Source of the DNA: Chimonanthus salicifolius
Taxonomy: Eukaryota > Streptophyta > Magnoliopsida > Laurales > Calycanthaceae
Assembly (NCBI GenBank): GCA_013350335.1
Contig: CM023534.1
Span: 22,773,302 to 22,837,301 of the forward strand
DNA: 64,000 bases
Reading direction: 5' to 3'
The position numbers were made by a program, and so were the translations under genes. Under the pieces are notes generated by a model. The model did not search any database. It was not told the DNA's origin and was given only the letters and a program-made list of their open reading frames with translations. The first letter of the stretch is position 1. Each line of letters starts with the position of its first letter. Positions 1-10,840 of this stretch are shown here, piece by piece.

Positions 1-74
1 ATCTTTTGAGGGGAAAGTGATGCACCATAAATTTCCTGGAGCCCAACTTTTACCTTTACAATGCATTAGTAGAA

Positions 75-523
75 GGGTAGCGATCTTCCCATGGGAGGTT
101 TGTATAACCAGACACGGGTTTCAGTATATTGTCAATTTTACCTTTAGCATGAACAGTAAAATCGGCTCGAGTTTTTCTATTTTGACTTGCTCCCCTGCCG
201 TGATCGAATGAGAATGGATAAGAGGCTTGTGGGATTGACCTGAAAGGGTAGGGATGGCTACATTGATAAGAGCGAACTCCAGGCTGATACGAAGCGTATG
301 GATACAAGTTATGTCTTGGAATGAAAGACAATTCTGAATCAGCCCGAAATTTGCATGAACAGTAAATCGGCTTATCAAAATTCACATGAATAGTAAATCG
401 GCTCACCTAAATTTTACTGTTCATGTGAGGGTCCGATTTTACTGTTCATGTGAAGGGTAAAATTGACAATACGCTAAAACCTATGTCGGGTTACACAAAA
501 TACCCATGGGAGGATCGCTATCC
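75..523. mobile_element. Mutator-type MITE, copy 1
   Basis: Non-coding 449-bp element with inverted ends. The left end starts GGGTAGCGATCTTCCCATGG and the right end, reverse-complemented, starts GGATAGCGATCCTCCCATGG; the similarity continues for about 70 bp. It is flanked by a perfect 9-bp direct repeat TTAGTAGAA (66-74 and 524-532), the TSD length typical of Mutator-like elements. The interior has repeated units containing ACTGTTCATG or its complement. A related element lies at 55,867-56,361. Short ORFs across it have no recognisable domain. Confidence 0.85.
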
Positions 524-677
524 TTAGTAGAATTGGAAGCTACAATCGACCACGTAAATAAATGACATTCCTCTAAAATGGTTTTCATCTTTTGTATTTA
601 TTTGAAGAAGTTTTTAAATTTTTCATAATTCTAAAATAACTATTTGAAAACAAGGTATCAACATTTTACTTTTATTT

Positions 678-1045
678 GGTTGAGAAACCACCTCGTTTGA
701 AAACCTGAGCCAAATGAGCAAATGTTACAGTTGGCAGGGAGGCGGTTTCTCAACCAATTTCTACAAACAAGGAACCAAAATTCATTTAGTCTGAATTTTA
801 TCTAATCCGGGACTGATTTTAAGTGAACATGATATAATTTTGGACTTAAAAAATCGTACCCAAAGAATAAAGAGGGAAGGTCATTTTTCTTTACTTCTTT
901 GGATATGATTTTTGAAATCCAAAATTATACCCATTTCACTTAAAATCAGTACCGGAGTTCATATAATTCAGAGTAGATGAATTTTGATACATTGTTTATA
1001 GAAATCGATCGAGAAATGACCTCATTTGAAAATCTCTTTCCATTA
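678..1045. repeat. Foldback / degenerate palindromic element
   Basis: Two arms of roughly 120 bp (about 750-873 and 898-1,022) are imperfect reverse complements; for example AACCAAAATTCATTTAG on the left matches the complement of the segment ending near 985. A smaller inverted repeat (TTGGTTGAGAAACCACCTC against 737-759) sits beside the left arm, and a direct copy of that motif lies near 1,010-1,036. It is probably a decayed MITE; no clear TSD was found, so the superfamily is unassigned. Confidence 0.55.
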
Positions 1046-2340
1046 ACCCATAGAGAGAAATGGAAGGGCAAAATGGTAATTTCACACTATTTTTGGAAAA
1101 GCGGTGTCTCCTGGCAGAAAAGAGTAGTATCTGAATAGCTAGCCAAAAAAAATTAGCCCTCCTAATTTTTGGGGTAAAAAAATCAATCAAAACTGAACTT
1201 TTGAAAAAAAAAATCTAAGAAGTAATAATTTTCTTCATTTCCTAAAGCGAGCAATCAAAATTTCAAATTTTGACTGATATTTAATACCAAAAAAAAAAAA
1301 CTTTTGAGTAACATATCTCATAGAATATGTTGACATAGAACTTTAGAAGTTGGTTTGATAGTCAAAATCTGTTCATGCTTGTGAATAGTCTTAAGATTAA
1401 GGCCCTCTAAACACAGAAAGAGCCACTGCTCATTGTTGTGCATCTTGTGTGTATAGATTCAGAGTTTTATATATATATCTTGAGGATTAGTCAAGTGAAA
1501 CAAACGAACATGTTTAACTTAAAAAAAATTCTCATAAAATATGACACCTATCCATGGTTCTTTATATGCAACACATGCATAGTAGAATGCATCTTTAATG
1601 AGATCTACAAAATCAGTTTCAAAAATAAATTTGAGTTCTATTTTGGACACCGTGCTTTAATAACATTTAGCATTGACTCATAATAGATTAAAATATCATA
1701 AAATATTTCAATATCTTATGAGTTCAAGCCCGGTGTTTTCCCAGCAAGGGTCCCTAAATAAAATCCTCAAGCTTTTACTTCAGATCAAAGATATAAATAT
1801 CGATCTATACATTATATCAAATTTTTTAAAATCGGTATAAAATATATATCGACAGTGATATTCATATGAAAAAAGTTTGGAAGAAAGGAAGAAGGGAAGG
1901 AGTACCAGGGTTCGGGACTTCTGAGAGGTAACTGATTGAAACGGAGAAGGAGAACAGAGACCATCGACTGAATGATGGGGAAACTGGACCACGGAAGTCT
2001 TACAACTTAAATTTCCAGCTCTGTACCAGTTGACTGACTTGTTATGCCATGTGCATGTTTCACGAGGGATTCTTCTAGTTTAATTCTATTGTCTGTACTT
2101 AATTTAAATTATATAATATTTGACATAAAGATAAAATTTAGTCATTTGATGCAATAGTCGTTAGTACAATTTTTTTCTAAAAAATTATTAAACATGTAAA
2201 ATTGTTGAACATAAATTAAGAAAATAGACAATTAAAATAAAACTCTCTAATAACTATTAAATTATTTATTTAAATCAAATGATTAGTTAATTACAATATT
2301 AAAAATCAATAATTTACTTTAATAACATTATTATATTTAA
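1046..2340. other. Gene-free AT-rich DNA
   Basis: Only short random ORFs; no domain, RNA gene or clear repeat was recognised. Very AT-rich towards 2,080-2,350, directly beside the Mutator-like element. Confidence 0.6.
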
Positions 2341-2351
2341 TAATTAATAAA

Positions 2352-3204
2352 GGGTCCCTGTTTACACACCCGATTTTTCTGCCTCTACACACCCGTTTCC
2401 AGGTGCAGGTGGCAAATTATCATTTTGCCCCCGCATTCCCATTCGTTCGAACGAATGCTCAGTTCATTTCTCCATTCATTCGAACGAATGGATGCATACC
2501 CCCTCCTGTTTTCATTCATTCGAACGAATTCCCAGTTCATTTCGGATTCGTTCGAATGAATACATGCATCCTGCCGAGATTTTGACTCATTCGAACGAAT
2601 TCCCATGTGTAAAATCCATTTATTCGAATGAACAATTCATTCGAACGAATTTCCCAGTGTAAATTCCATTCATTCGAATGAATGGGCAGAAGTTGTTCAT
2701 TCGTTCGAATGAATCCATCCATTCATTCGAACAAAGGAATCAAAGGGGACTGAAAAATGATAGTCCTTCGATCGAATGTTAGTCGTTCGAATGAATCAAT
2801 CCATTCATTCGAACGAATGACATATTAGACATGCATTCATTCGAACGAATGTATCAGAGAGGATTGGAAAATGACAGTCCTTCTCTCGAATGTCATTCGT
2901 TCGAATGAATTGAGCCATTCAACCATTCATTCGAACGAATGACATATAGACGTGCATTCATTCGAATGAATTGACTGATTCATTCGAACGAATGTATCAG
3001 AGAGGACTGGAAAATGACAGTCCTTCTCTCGGATGGCATTCGTTCGAATGAATCAAGCCATTCATTGGAATGAATGCAAGTCTATATGCCATTCGTTCGA
3101 ATGAATGGCTTGATTCATTCGAACGAATGACATATAAGTTGTCATTCATTCGAATGAATGAACCCATTCATTCAAACGAATGACAACTTATATATATATA
3201 TAAG
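2352..3204 (+). repeat. MULE left TIR, palindrome array
   Basis: About 850 bp built mostly of ATTCATTCGAACGAATG-like units, each nearly its own reverse complement around TTCGAA; roughly 20 TTCGAA cores can be read. Units are separated by non-palindromic spacers that recur in order in the right TIR, such as the segment around GGAAAATGACAGTCCTTC. The TIR ends inwards at a (TA)-rich stretch, CTTATATATATATATAAG. Confidence 0.85.
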
Positions 3205-3608
3205 CTGTGATCGATTCGATCGATTCGATCGATAGAATCAAGCCCTAGACTCTCCTCCCCTTTAGAAACCCTAAACCGAAGCGTTCCCTCCCTCTTCCTC
3301 TTCCTCTTCCTCTCCCTCTCCCTCCCCGGCTCTGCATCCGGCTTCCTCATTCTCAGGTTTCCCCTCCCTCCCTCTTCCTCTCCCTCTCCAGCTCCGGTTC
3401 CCTTTTCTTCGAAACCCTAAACGAATAGCTCCCTCTCCCTCAGAAATCTCCCATTCATTCGAACCTCTCCCCATTCATTCGAACCAATCACCCCCATTCA
3501 TTCAAACCAATCACACCTATTCATTCGAACCAATCACCCTACACCCTTTCCATTTTAATTTTTCCCTTTCCCTCTTTCTTCCTCTCTTTCCAAAAATACA
3601 CCGTGTAA
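3205..3608 (+). promoter_or_regulatory. Leader/promoter of passenger gene with short tandem repeats
   Basis: Contains a GATCGATTC simple repeat (3,209-3,233), a CT-rich tract (3,285-3,400) and, at 3,450-3,535, four tandem ~24-bp units of the type CCATTCATTCGAACCAATCA. These retain half of the TIR palindrome. No unambiguous TATA box besides the TA run at 3,187-3,204. Promoter role is inferred from position just upstream of the ATG at 3,609. Confidence 0.4.
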
Positions 3609-5449
3609 ATGGCATCTTTAAGTTCCAAAAGGAAAGCAAGTACAACAAGGGGAGGGAAGAAACAAAAGAAGGACACGGCATTCGACCCGACACATTTCAT
3701 ATCTTCTGAAGTCCCGACCCTCTACTGAGACGATTTTTGCACACGATCGTATATTTTTGGTAAAATTGTCGACCTTTCATTTTTCAAACAATTTGGTTTG
3801 AAAATCGAATCTTATTTTGAAGAAATGGGTTGGGGTTCATTTTTGGCATTAAAATGTGACATGTACAGTAGTTTAGTAAAAGAATTTTATGCGAATGTAG
3901 AAAAAATGGATGATGAGACGGTCAAGACAACCGTCCGAGGCCAAGAAATTGTGATTACACGGGAAATGTTGGATTTCCTATATAATTTCCCAAAAGACGC
4001 CATTAGAAGGTATGGTTGTCGTACATGGATCACTGATGTTGAGGGGTTCGATATTTTGATAGCCCTCAACGAGATGTGTGGGAGGACGGATATCACAGAG
4101 AAGAAGACCACCCAACTGACCATGCTTACATTAGAAGCACGAATCATCCATCAAATAATTGTCAATTGTTTTTTTTCTAGAAAAGGACATTCTAGTGTGA
4201 CATGGTTCGAAGTGTTTTTTATTTGGTGCATCATGCATGGGAAACAAATCTCCCTCTCCCATATCATCATCAGTCACATGCGCGCCTGCTAGAAGACCAG
4301 AAGATGTAGTCTTCCGTACGGTCTTTTTCTATGTTCATTTTTTGAAAAACGTGGAATCCCTCTTTTCCCCGATGATAAAGTATCTATAGATCGGTATGAT
4401 TATTTTAATGAGTCAACTTTGAAGAAGATGGGATTCCACCTCGACAGAACTAGTAAGAAATGGCTCCCCAAAGTTGTCGAGGCACCTCATCCTCAGGTTC
4501 ACAGTTCACCTGAGCCATCTGAGGCGCGTGCAGCACTTGAGCCACCTAGGCCATTTGAGGGCAGTGAGGCACGCGACCTACGTGAGGCAGGGAGTCCTCC
4601 GAATGTTGTAGTAGTTGATACACAACAGATTCTTGCTAGCATTTCTGCTCTAGAGGAGAAGCACAAGCGAGGGGGATAACAGTATTCCTATCTATAAAAC
4701 TAGATGGTACTGTACGAGCAAGGGTATCACCTGAGTTTGCAGGAGCAGTTCTTCCCCTTATTCGTCCATCTAGAGGGGTAGCTGAACGAGCAGGAACATC
4801 ATCTGGCACCCCTGCTTGTACTGAACGAGTAAGAGCAGCATCGGGAGAATCTGGTAGTGCTAGTCGATTTGGAGCATCTGTTCAGCCGAGCGGATCAGCT
4901 GGTTCTGGGCCCCGTTCTGTGATGGTTGGATTAGCAGTAGCTTCTGGTCCATTGTCTCGTGCGACTGGAGTTGCAGCATCTTCTCGCCCCATTACACCGC
5001 AGAGTGGATCAGTTGGTACTGGCCCCCGTTCTGTGTTGACTAGAGTTGCAGCAGCTTCGCGCCCCCTTTCTCGTTCGACTGCAGTTATTCCATTCGTGCG
5101 ACCTCAGTTTGCACCTCGTGCTTCTGCACATGCCACCACAGCTCTGATTGTTGCACCAGTTCATACACGTTTTCCTTCTGCATTTGCCTCCACTGGTCCA
5201 CCTGCTGCACCTCCTACTTCTGCACCTGCCACCACAGTTCTGATTGTTGCACCAGTTTATGCACGTGCTCCTTCTGCATCTGCCTCCACTGGTCCACCTG
5301 CTGCACCTCCTGCTGCACTACATGTTGCACCTCCTGATGCACCTCCTGCTGTACCACCTGTTGCACCTCCTGTTGCACCTCCTGATGCACCTCCTGCTGC
5401 ATCACCTGCCTCACCTTCTACCTCTGATCCAGATATTATTTGTCTTTGA
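3609..5449 (+). pseudogene. Passenger gene: plant-transposon-protein-like domain plus Ala/Pro-rich tail
   Basis: Reading from ATG 3,609 gives a Lys/Arg-rich N-terminus, then a domain at about residues 50-230 containing IVDLSFFKQFGL, EEMGWGSFLALK, VKEFYANV and RGQEIVITREMLDFLYNFP. This pattern resembles the 'putative plant transposon protein' domain (Pfam PF20167 as I recall it), found near retroelement and MULE genes; its biochemical function is not known to me. One frame runs from 3,609 to 4,679 with stops at 3,726 (TGA) and 4,290 (TAG). A frameshift near 4,680-4,710 then opens an Ala/Pro/Ser-rich C-terminal region with PPAAPP and PPVAPP repeats ending at 5,449. It lies inside the MULE and converges on the transposase. 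Domain call is from motif recognition only. Confidence 0.6.
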
Positions 5450-5984
5450 TGCACTATTGAATTTTTTTTTTATTGACATGTAAAAGAGATGTAAATTTCA
5501 TATATTGAATGAACATGTTATATTATTTCATATTTTAAATGAACATGTTACGTTAAACATGTTATTTTGAACTGAAGTAGCATTTAAATTTTATATTTCA
5601 TTTGATTTTCATACTCTCCATAAAACAACTTCATTTTCCACTTAAAATGAATACATTCAAGCTGACAAGAGCATTCAAGAGCATTCCTAACTTAAATATC
5701 AAAATAAGTCTACTTCAATTGGAAGCCGTTTAAGACCATGCTTAATATAAAAGAGAGTACATTCAAGAGCATTTCTAACTTAAAATGAATACATTTTCCA
5801 CTTAAAATGAATACATTGACTCTCCTATCTTAACTTCATTGATTCCACCATTGCATGAAATCGTCATTATCTCTAAGATCACCAGACCATTATATAACAT
5901 TAAAAAAAATCACATTAGAACATATGGAAAAGTTATATGTTGATTGATAAATAGTAAATACATATAAGATCTTTAAGGAATGAA
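5450..5984. other. Intergenic stretch between the two convergent MULE genes
   Basis: AT-rich, with a short local repeat (ACTTAAAATGAATACATT near 5,640 and 5,800). On the minus strand a GTAAGT donor-like site sits near 5,990 and a CTTAG acceptor-like site near 5,875, so a small 3' exon of the transposase could lie at about 5,835-5,875. No other gene seen. Confidence 0.4.
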
Positions 5985-8029
5985 CTTACTTCGGTCATTT
6001 CTGTAGAGTTATATATTGAATCGTCACCAAAGTTGTAAGATCCACTATCCTGTGGAAAACTCACTGTTTGTGATTCATGAAAATCACCTACATTATAATC
6101 AACATTTAAATCTACACTCGTAGATGCCTGTAAAAAAGGTGGCTCATTCGGACAAGTTCTCCTCGTATGACCAGTGTTTTTGCATAACCCACATTTTCTT
6201 CCATTTAATTGATTCTCTACAATCTCAAATACAGAAAGATCTCGACGTGTAGATATTTGGCCCTGTAATGAATTCTTTGAATCTGGATGACGTCATCTAA
6301 AATATTGCATAATAGGGTGACTGATTGACTTATCATGGATGGCAAGATTTTAGAGATGATTTAGGAGCACGTCTTGATCATACGAAGACAAATGTCCATA
6401 TTTGCTCTTAATACCTTCAAGGTGTACATCTAATACATCCCCAGGCCTCTGCCTTATAACATTTAAGCCGTCCAATGAGATTAAGTCGATTATCCATTAT
6501 GGGTGTATATCATCCAAATGTAATTTGTCCATCCATTGCATTTTGTGTGCACACAGTAGGCCCATTGAAGCTATAAACTCTTCCGTACAAATGGGTGAAA
6601 ATGATCGGTTAATAAGCATATCATATTGGTTGTAGACCTTATTCATTGCGAAATGAGAAACTTTGCCGTTCAATTCATCAAACAAAGGAATAGACACATC
6701 ACATTCAAACCGAATCTTCTCATCCTCAAGTTGAATCTTGAACTCTTCAAATTAATTTTCAATGACATGGGCCATCTTTCTTCAGACAACTTCTAGATCA
6801 CATGTAGATATAGATATATAACTTTTTAGAATAACATGTGCACCCTCAACCCTTGAAGTAACTCGATTCTTAAAATGTAAACTCCATCCATTCCATGCCT
6901 TGACGAATTGTTTTTTAAGTGGGATTCACGTCCTTGTTAAGTAGTTCACTGCTTGCGAATCATCTCTGAAATTTTGTTTGAATGCCTCAAACATTGTAGT
7001 GAATGCTTCTTCGATTGGGGACTTAATCAGGTCATTTCATTCGGTAAAAAATGCATTCCAATCTTCGATTTTCTTAAACATAGCTTTATAACGAGCAACA
7101 ATATTCTTTTTGATGTGTCAAGAACACAAAATATGTACAGTATTAGGGAACTCCAAATCAATGGCATGCTTTAATGCCAATTCCCTATCAGTCAAAAGAA
7201 CTAGTCAATCATGCTCCACTCCAAAGACCTTTTTAAACATCTGTAATGCCCATACATAATCTTCAAATTTCTCATTTCGTAGAAATGTAAATTATGAGCA
7301 GAAGTTCTTATTGAAACTTGTTACACCAACAATATGAAGCAATGGCATATGATATTTGTTGGTTTTGTACGTGCAATCCATTAGAAGGACATTATGGTAG
7401 CTCTTGGTAAGAAAAATGGACTTTGGATGTGCAAAAAATAGATGGGACAAATGACCATCATTATCATGATCAAGAAAATATTGGTAACCACCTTCTTAAA
7501 GATTATCTATCAAAGCTTGAATTATAGTTCGACCCCTTAATTGCTCTTTTCGAAGCGCAGAACAAAAGTTGTACAAATCACCCACTGATATTCCAATATC
7601 TGGATTTTGCTTTCTAAGGGTCGTCAAAATTTGCCATGGTGGTATATTGCAACTCTTCATTTCAATGATCATTTTTTTCTCAGTATCTGAAAAACATCTT
7701 ATATTTGGATGACCTAATAATACCTCCGATATATCATGATTGTGATCCAAATTTTTTATGGTCAACTTCCATGACCCATCAACAATCTGTTTACCTTTCA
7801 CTTGAAAAGGACAATTGTATTGGCGGGAGTATGCTTTCCTTTTTCTCGCATCATCTTCCACACTAATCGTGTTACGGTATTTACCTTCTCTATCGCAGCC
7901 AATGATTACTTTTTTTTCCTTATTACTTGACCTCTTTATGGTAGTTACAAATCCTTTTTCATAAGCGATATTTTTAAAATAATTTATAAGGTCCTCACGA
8001 CTTTCAAAACATACGTCAACAAACTCCAT
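5985..8029 (-). pseudogene. FAR1/MULE-type transposase, decayed by stop codons
   Basis: Starts at ATG 8,029. Residues 1-100 form a FAR1-type DNA-binding zinc finger: C45, C73, H96 and H98 in the WRKY-GCM1 arrangement. The MULE catalytic core follows: LLMDCTYKTNKY (first Asp), LLTDRELALKHAI (second Asp) and SRVEGAHVILK (Glu). Near the C-terminus (about 6,150-6,200) is a CCHC knuckle, CGLCKNTGHTRRTC. The whole stretch stays in one frame for about 2 kb, but roughly ten in-frame stops interrupt it. At conserved Trp positions (after HILCS, before NDLIKS, after YLTRT, after DLEVV) the codon is TGA. Such proteins cut and paste elements bearing matching TIRs; this copy cannot make a full protein. It is the element's own transposase, convergent with the passenger gene. 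Confidence 0.85.
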
Positions 8030-8690
8030 GCCATTTGAGGATTAAAAACTACTACTAAAAACTAATAATAATGAGATAAGAGAGATAGAGAGAGTTACTT
8101 CCGATTCGAGATAAGAGATCCAGACAATAGCTTGAGAGAAACAATTTCGAACCGAGATAAGAAAGAAGGGACTGAAAAGGGGGTTTAAGGGTTGAAAATT
8201 TAAATGTGTTTCAAGGGTTTGGGATTGAAATGGAGTTCAAGGATGGGGTTTTAAGGAGAACTCTTTGAAGAAGGTGGTCTAAAATGGGGTTTAAGGGTTT
8301 GGCATAGAAATGGGGTTCAAGGGTTTGTGATTGAGAAGGGGGTTGAAAATGGGGTTTTAAGGAGAAATCTTTGAAGAAGGTGGTTCAAAACGGGGTTTAT
8401 GGGTTTCGGATTGAAATGGGGTTCAAGTGTTTCAGATTGAAAAGGGGGTTGAAAATGGGGTTTTAAGGAGAACTTTTTAAAGAAGGTGGTCTAAAATGGG
8501 GCTTAAGGGTTTGTGATAGAAATGGGGTTCAAGGGTTTGAGAATGAAAAGTGAGTTGAAAATGGAGTTGAAAATGGGGTTTAAGGGAGAAAGGATTCAGA
8601 GAGGGGTACAAGGGCGAAGGGAGAGGGAGAGAGAAACCACGGTTTAGGGTTTAGAATGTAATAAAACGAGTGGAATTTCGTGGATGCTCA
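8030..8690 (-). repeat. Transposase leader with 106-bp tandem repeat
   Basis: Between transposase start and right TIR. A 106-bp unit beginning GGGGTTTTAAGGAGAA is repeated at 8,245-8,350 and 8,351-8,456, with a third copy from 8,457 to about 8,560. It is made of shorter GGGGTTTAAGGGTTTG-like motifs and is strongly G/A-rich on + (C/T-rich in the direction of transposase transcription). Probably 5' UTR/promoter of the transposase; function inferred from position. Confidence 0.6.
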
Positions 8691-9600
8691 CTTATATATA
8701 TATATAAGTTGTCATTCGTTCGATTGAATGAGTTCATTCATTCGAATGAATGACAACTTATATGTCATTCGTTCAAATGAATCAAGCCATTCATTCGAAC
8801 AAATGACATATAGACTTACATTCATTCGAATGAATGGCTTGATTCATTCGAACGAATGCCATTCGAGAGAAGGACTGTCATTTTCCAGTTCTCTCTGATA
8901 CATTCGTTTGAATGAATCAGTCAATTCATTCGAATGAATGCATGTCTATATGTCATTTGTTCGAATGAATTGAGCCATTCCTTCATTCGAACGAATGGCA
9001 TATAGACGTGCATTCATTCGAATGAATGGCTCAATTCATTCGAACGAATGACATTCGAGAGAAGGACTGTCATTTTCCAGTCCTTTCTGATACATTCGTT
9101 CGAATGAATGATCCATTTATTCGAATGAATGCACGTCTATATGACATTCGAACAAATGACATTCGATCGAAGGACTTTCGATCAAAGGACTGTCATTTTC
9201 CAGTCCCCTCTGATTCATTCGTTCGAATGAATGGATGGATTCATTCGAACGAATGAACAACTTCTGCCCATTCATTCTAATGAATGGAATTTACACTGGA
9301 AAATTCGTTCGAATGAATTGTTCATTCGAATGAATGGATTTTACACATGAGCATTTGTTCGAATGAGTTAAAATCTCAGCAGGATGCATGTATTCATTAG
9401 AACGTATCCGAAATGAACTGAAAATTCGTTCGAATGAATGAAAACAGAGGGGGTATGCGTCCATTCGTTCGAACGACTGGAGAAATGAACTGAACATTCG
9501 TTCGAATAAATGGGAACGTGGAGGCAAAATGATAATTTACCACCTGCACCAAAAAACAAATATATAGAGAAAGAAAAACCAGGTATATAAATAAAGACCC
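8691..9600 (-). repeat. MULE right TIR, palindrome array
   Basis: Reverse-complement counterpart of 2,352-3,204, with the same order of TTCGAA palindromes and spacers, again starting inward at CTTATATATATATATAAG. About 20 TTCGAA cores. Slightly longer than the left TIR because of small indels between units. Confidence 0.85.
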
Positions 9601-9830
9601 TTAATACATTACGAAGATTTGGTTGGTTTCCTCAACGACCCGTCATAACTTAAGATTTGGTAGGTTTCCTCAACGACCCGTCATAACTTTGAGCTCCATA
9701 TGCAATAAGAGAGTTTAGTACCGTACCCTGTCCCATCACAACTTTTTTAATGAGCTGTGACCCATCATTTAAAGAGTCTAAAAAAAATCAACTCTACAAT
9801 AATCAAATTTAATGCAAAATTTTGTATCCC

Positions 9831-10051
9831 AAAGTGATAATGACGTTAGAATTTTTCCCCAAGTGTTAGATAGTTTGAGGACTACAAGTTTCATCACAGC
9901 CTTCAGATGGAGGCTAAATTTTGGAGTGCAGAGTTACTTCAAGTAAATATAAACTTCCTCTCTTAAAAAAGGATTGTTAAAAATTGAGAGAATTTTTTAC
10001 TTCTCTCCATTAATTACCAAAGAAGGGTACTCTCTTATCCCTATCCAAATG
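9831..10051 (+). repeat. Direct repeat, copy 1
   Basis: A ~220-bp segment from AAAGTGATAATGACGTTAG to CTATCCAAAT recurs about 396 bp downstream with small differences. Non-coding. A shorter duplication (TTTCCTCAACGACCCGTCAT, near 9,625-9,690) lies just upstream. Confidence 0.75.
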
Positions 10052-10226
10052 CAGCAAAAGTTATCAGCTAATGGTGACTTGAGTCCCACCCACATGTGGC
10101 TTCTGGGCCATCTCCAATTTGACCTTTCTTTAAACCTTGCCTACATGCATGTTATTCAAGCATGTTAGTTCACATTTCAATTTGTAGGCCCTATTGTAGT
10201 TGTAGGCAAGTAGTAGCATAAAACAG

Positions 10227-10453
10227 AAAGTAATAATGACGTTAGAATTTTTCCAAAGTGTGAGATAGTTTGATACTTTGAGGACTACAAGTTTCATCAC
10301 AGCCTTTAGACGGAGGGTAAATTGTGGAGTTCAGGAGTTAGTTCAAGTAATATGAACTTCTCTCTTGAAAAAAGATTGTTAAAAATTGAGAGAACTTTTT
10401 ACTTCTCTCCATTAATTACCAAAGTGGGGTACTCTCTTATTCCCATCCAAATA
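10227..10453 (+). repeat. Direct repeat, copy 2
   Basis: Second copy of the segment at 9,831-10,051, with a 10-bp insertion (TGATACTTTG region) and scattered substitutions. A local tandem duplication with ~175 bp between copies is the simplest reading. Confidence 0.75.
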
Positions 10454-10670
10454 AGTTTTCAGCTCATCAGCTCATCGACCATATTTTGCAAACTTACTGA
10501 CATGGATTGACACAAAAAGCATAGGGCTGAAGCCCACAAGTGTTTATTATTTTTTAGTTTTTTTTTTAATATGAGTATTTTTATTTTATATTAGAGAGGA
10601 GATTAATTCTAAAATATATATAAATCTTTCAATCTACACACATCAATTAAATTTATAGAGAATAATCTAT

Positions 10671-10762
10671 TGAAATTGAGTGCGAATTGAACTCAAGACT
10701 CCACTTCAAAAGAATAACTTCTTGACCATCAGATAAATCAACTTTACTATCACACTAACACT
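10671..10762 (-). repeat. Possible tRNA-derived SINE fragment
   Basis: On the minus strand TAGTAAAGTTGATTTATCTG is followed ~35 bp later by GAGTTCAATTCGCACTC, resembling a pol III A box and B box (GGTTCGANTCC type). No 3' tail or TSD identified, so this is tentative. Confidence 0.25.
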
Positions 10763-10840
10763 ATTACATACCAAATTATAAAAAAGCCACTGAACAATAA
10801 TAACAACTATTCAGTATTTATCCAACTTGGTTTCTCAATA

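Larger units (their letters stand above)
2352..9600. mobile_element. Mutator-like element (MULE) with long palindrome-array TIRs and two genes
   Basis: A 7.2-kb DNA transposon. Both ends carry long inverted repeats (2,352-3,204 and 8,691-9,600). The outermost left sequence GGGTCCCTGTTTACACACCC is matched weakly by the right complement (GGGTCTTTATTTATATACC); inwards the match becomes strong (GGTGCAGGTGG and the following ~40 bp). Between them lie two convergent decayed genes: a passenger ORF on + (3,609-5,449) and a FAR1/MULE transposase on - (8,029-5,985). Flanks TTAATAAA (left) and TTAATACA (right) may be an eroded 8-9 bp TSD. All genes have stops, so the copy is not autonomous now. Class assignment is solid from the transposase; the exact ends are good to a few bases. 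Confidence 0.85.

Noticed and set aside
2430..3180. Regularly spaced palindromic repeats resembling a CRISPR array
   Set aside because: Repeat units vary, spacers recur in the mirrored TIR, and this is plant DNA with a MULE transposase between the arrays; it is TIR structure.
3271..3474. Glu/Gly-rich minus-strand ORF
   Set aside because: Antisense reading of a CT-rich leader; low complexity and no domain.
3609..5449. Passenger gene as a MuDRB-like second Mutator gene
   Set aside because: Its motifs fit the plant-transposon-protein-like domain instead, and MuDRB is known from maize MuDR only.
5214..5454. Several 65-79-codon ORFs on both strands, Gln/Val-, Leu- or Gly-rich
   Set aside because: They are other-frame readings of the Ala/Pro-rich repeat in the passenger gene.
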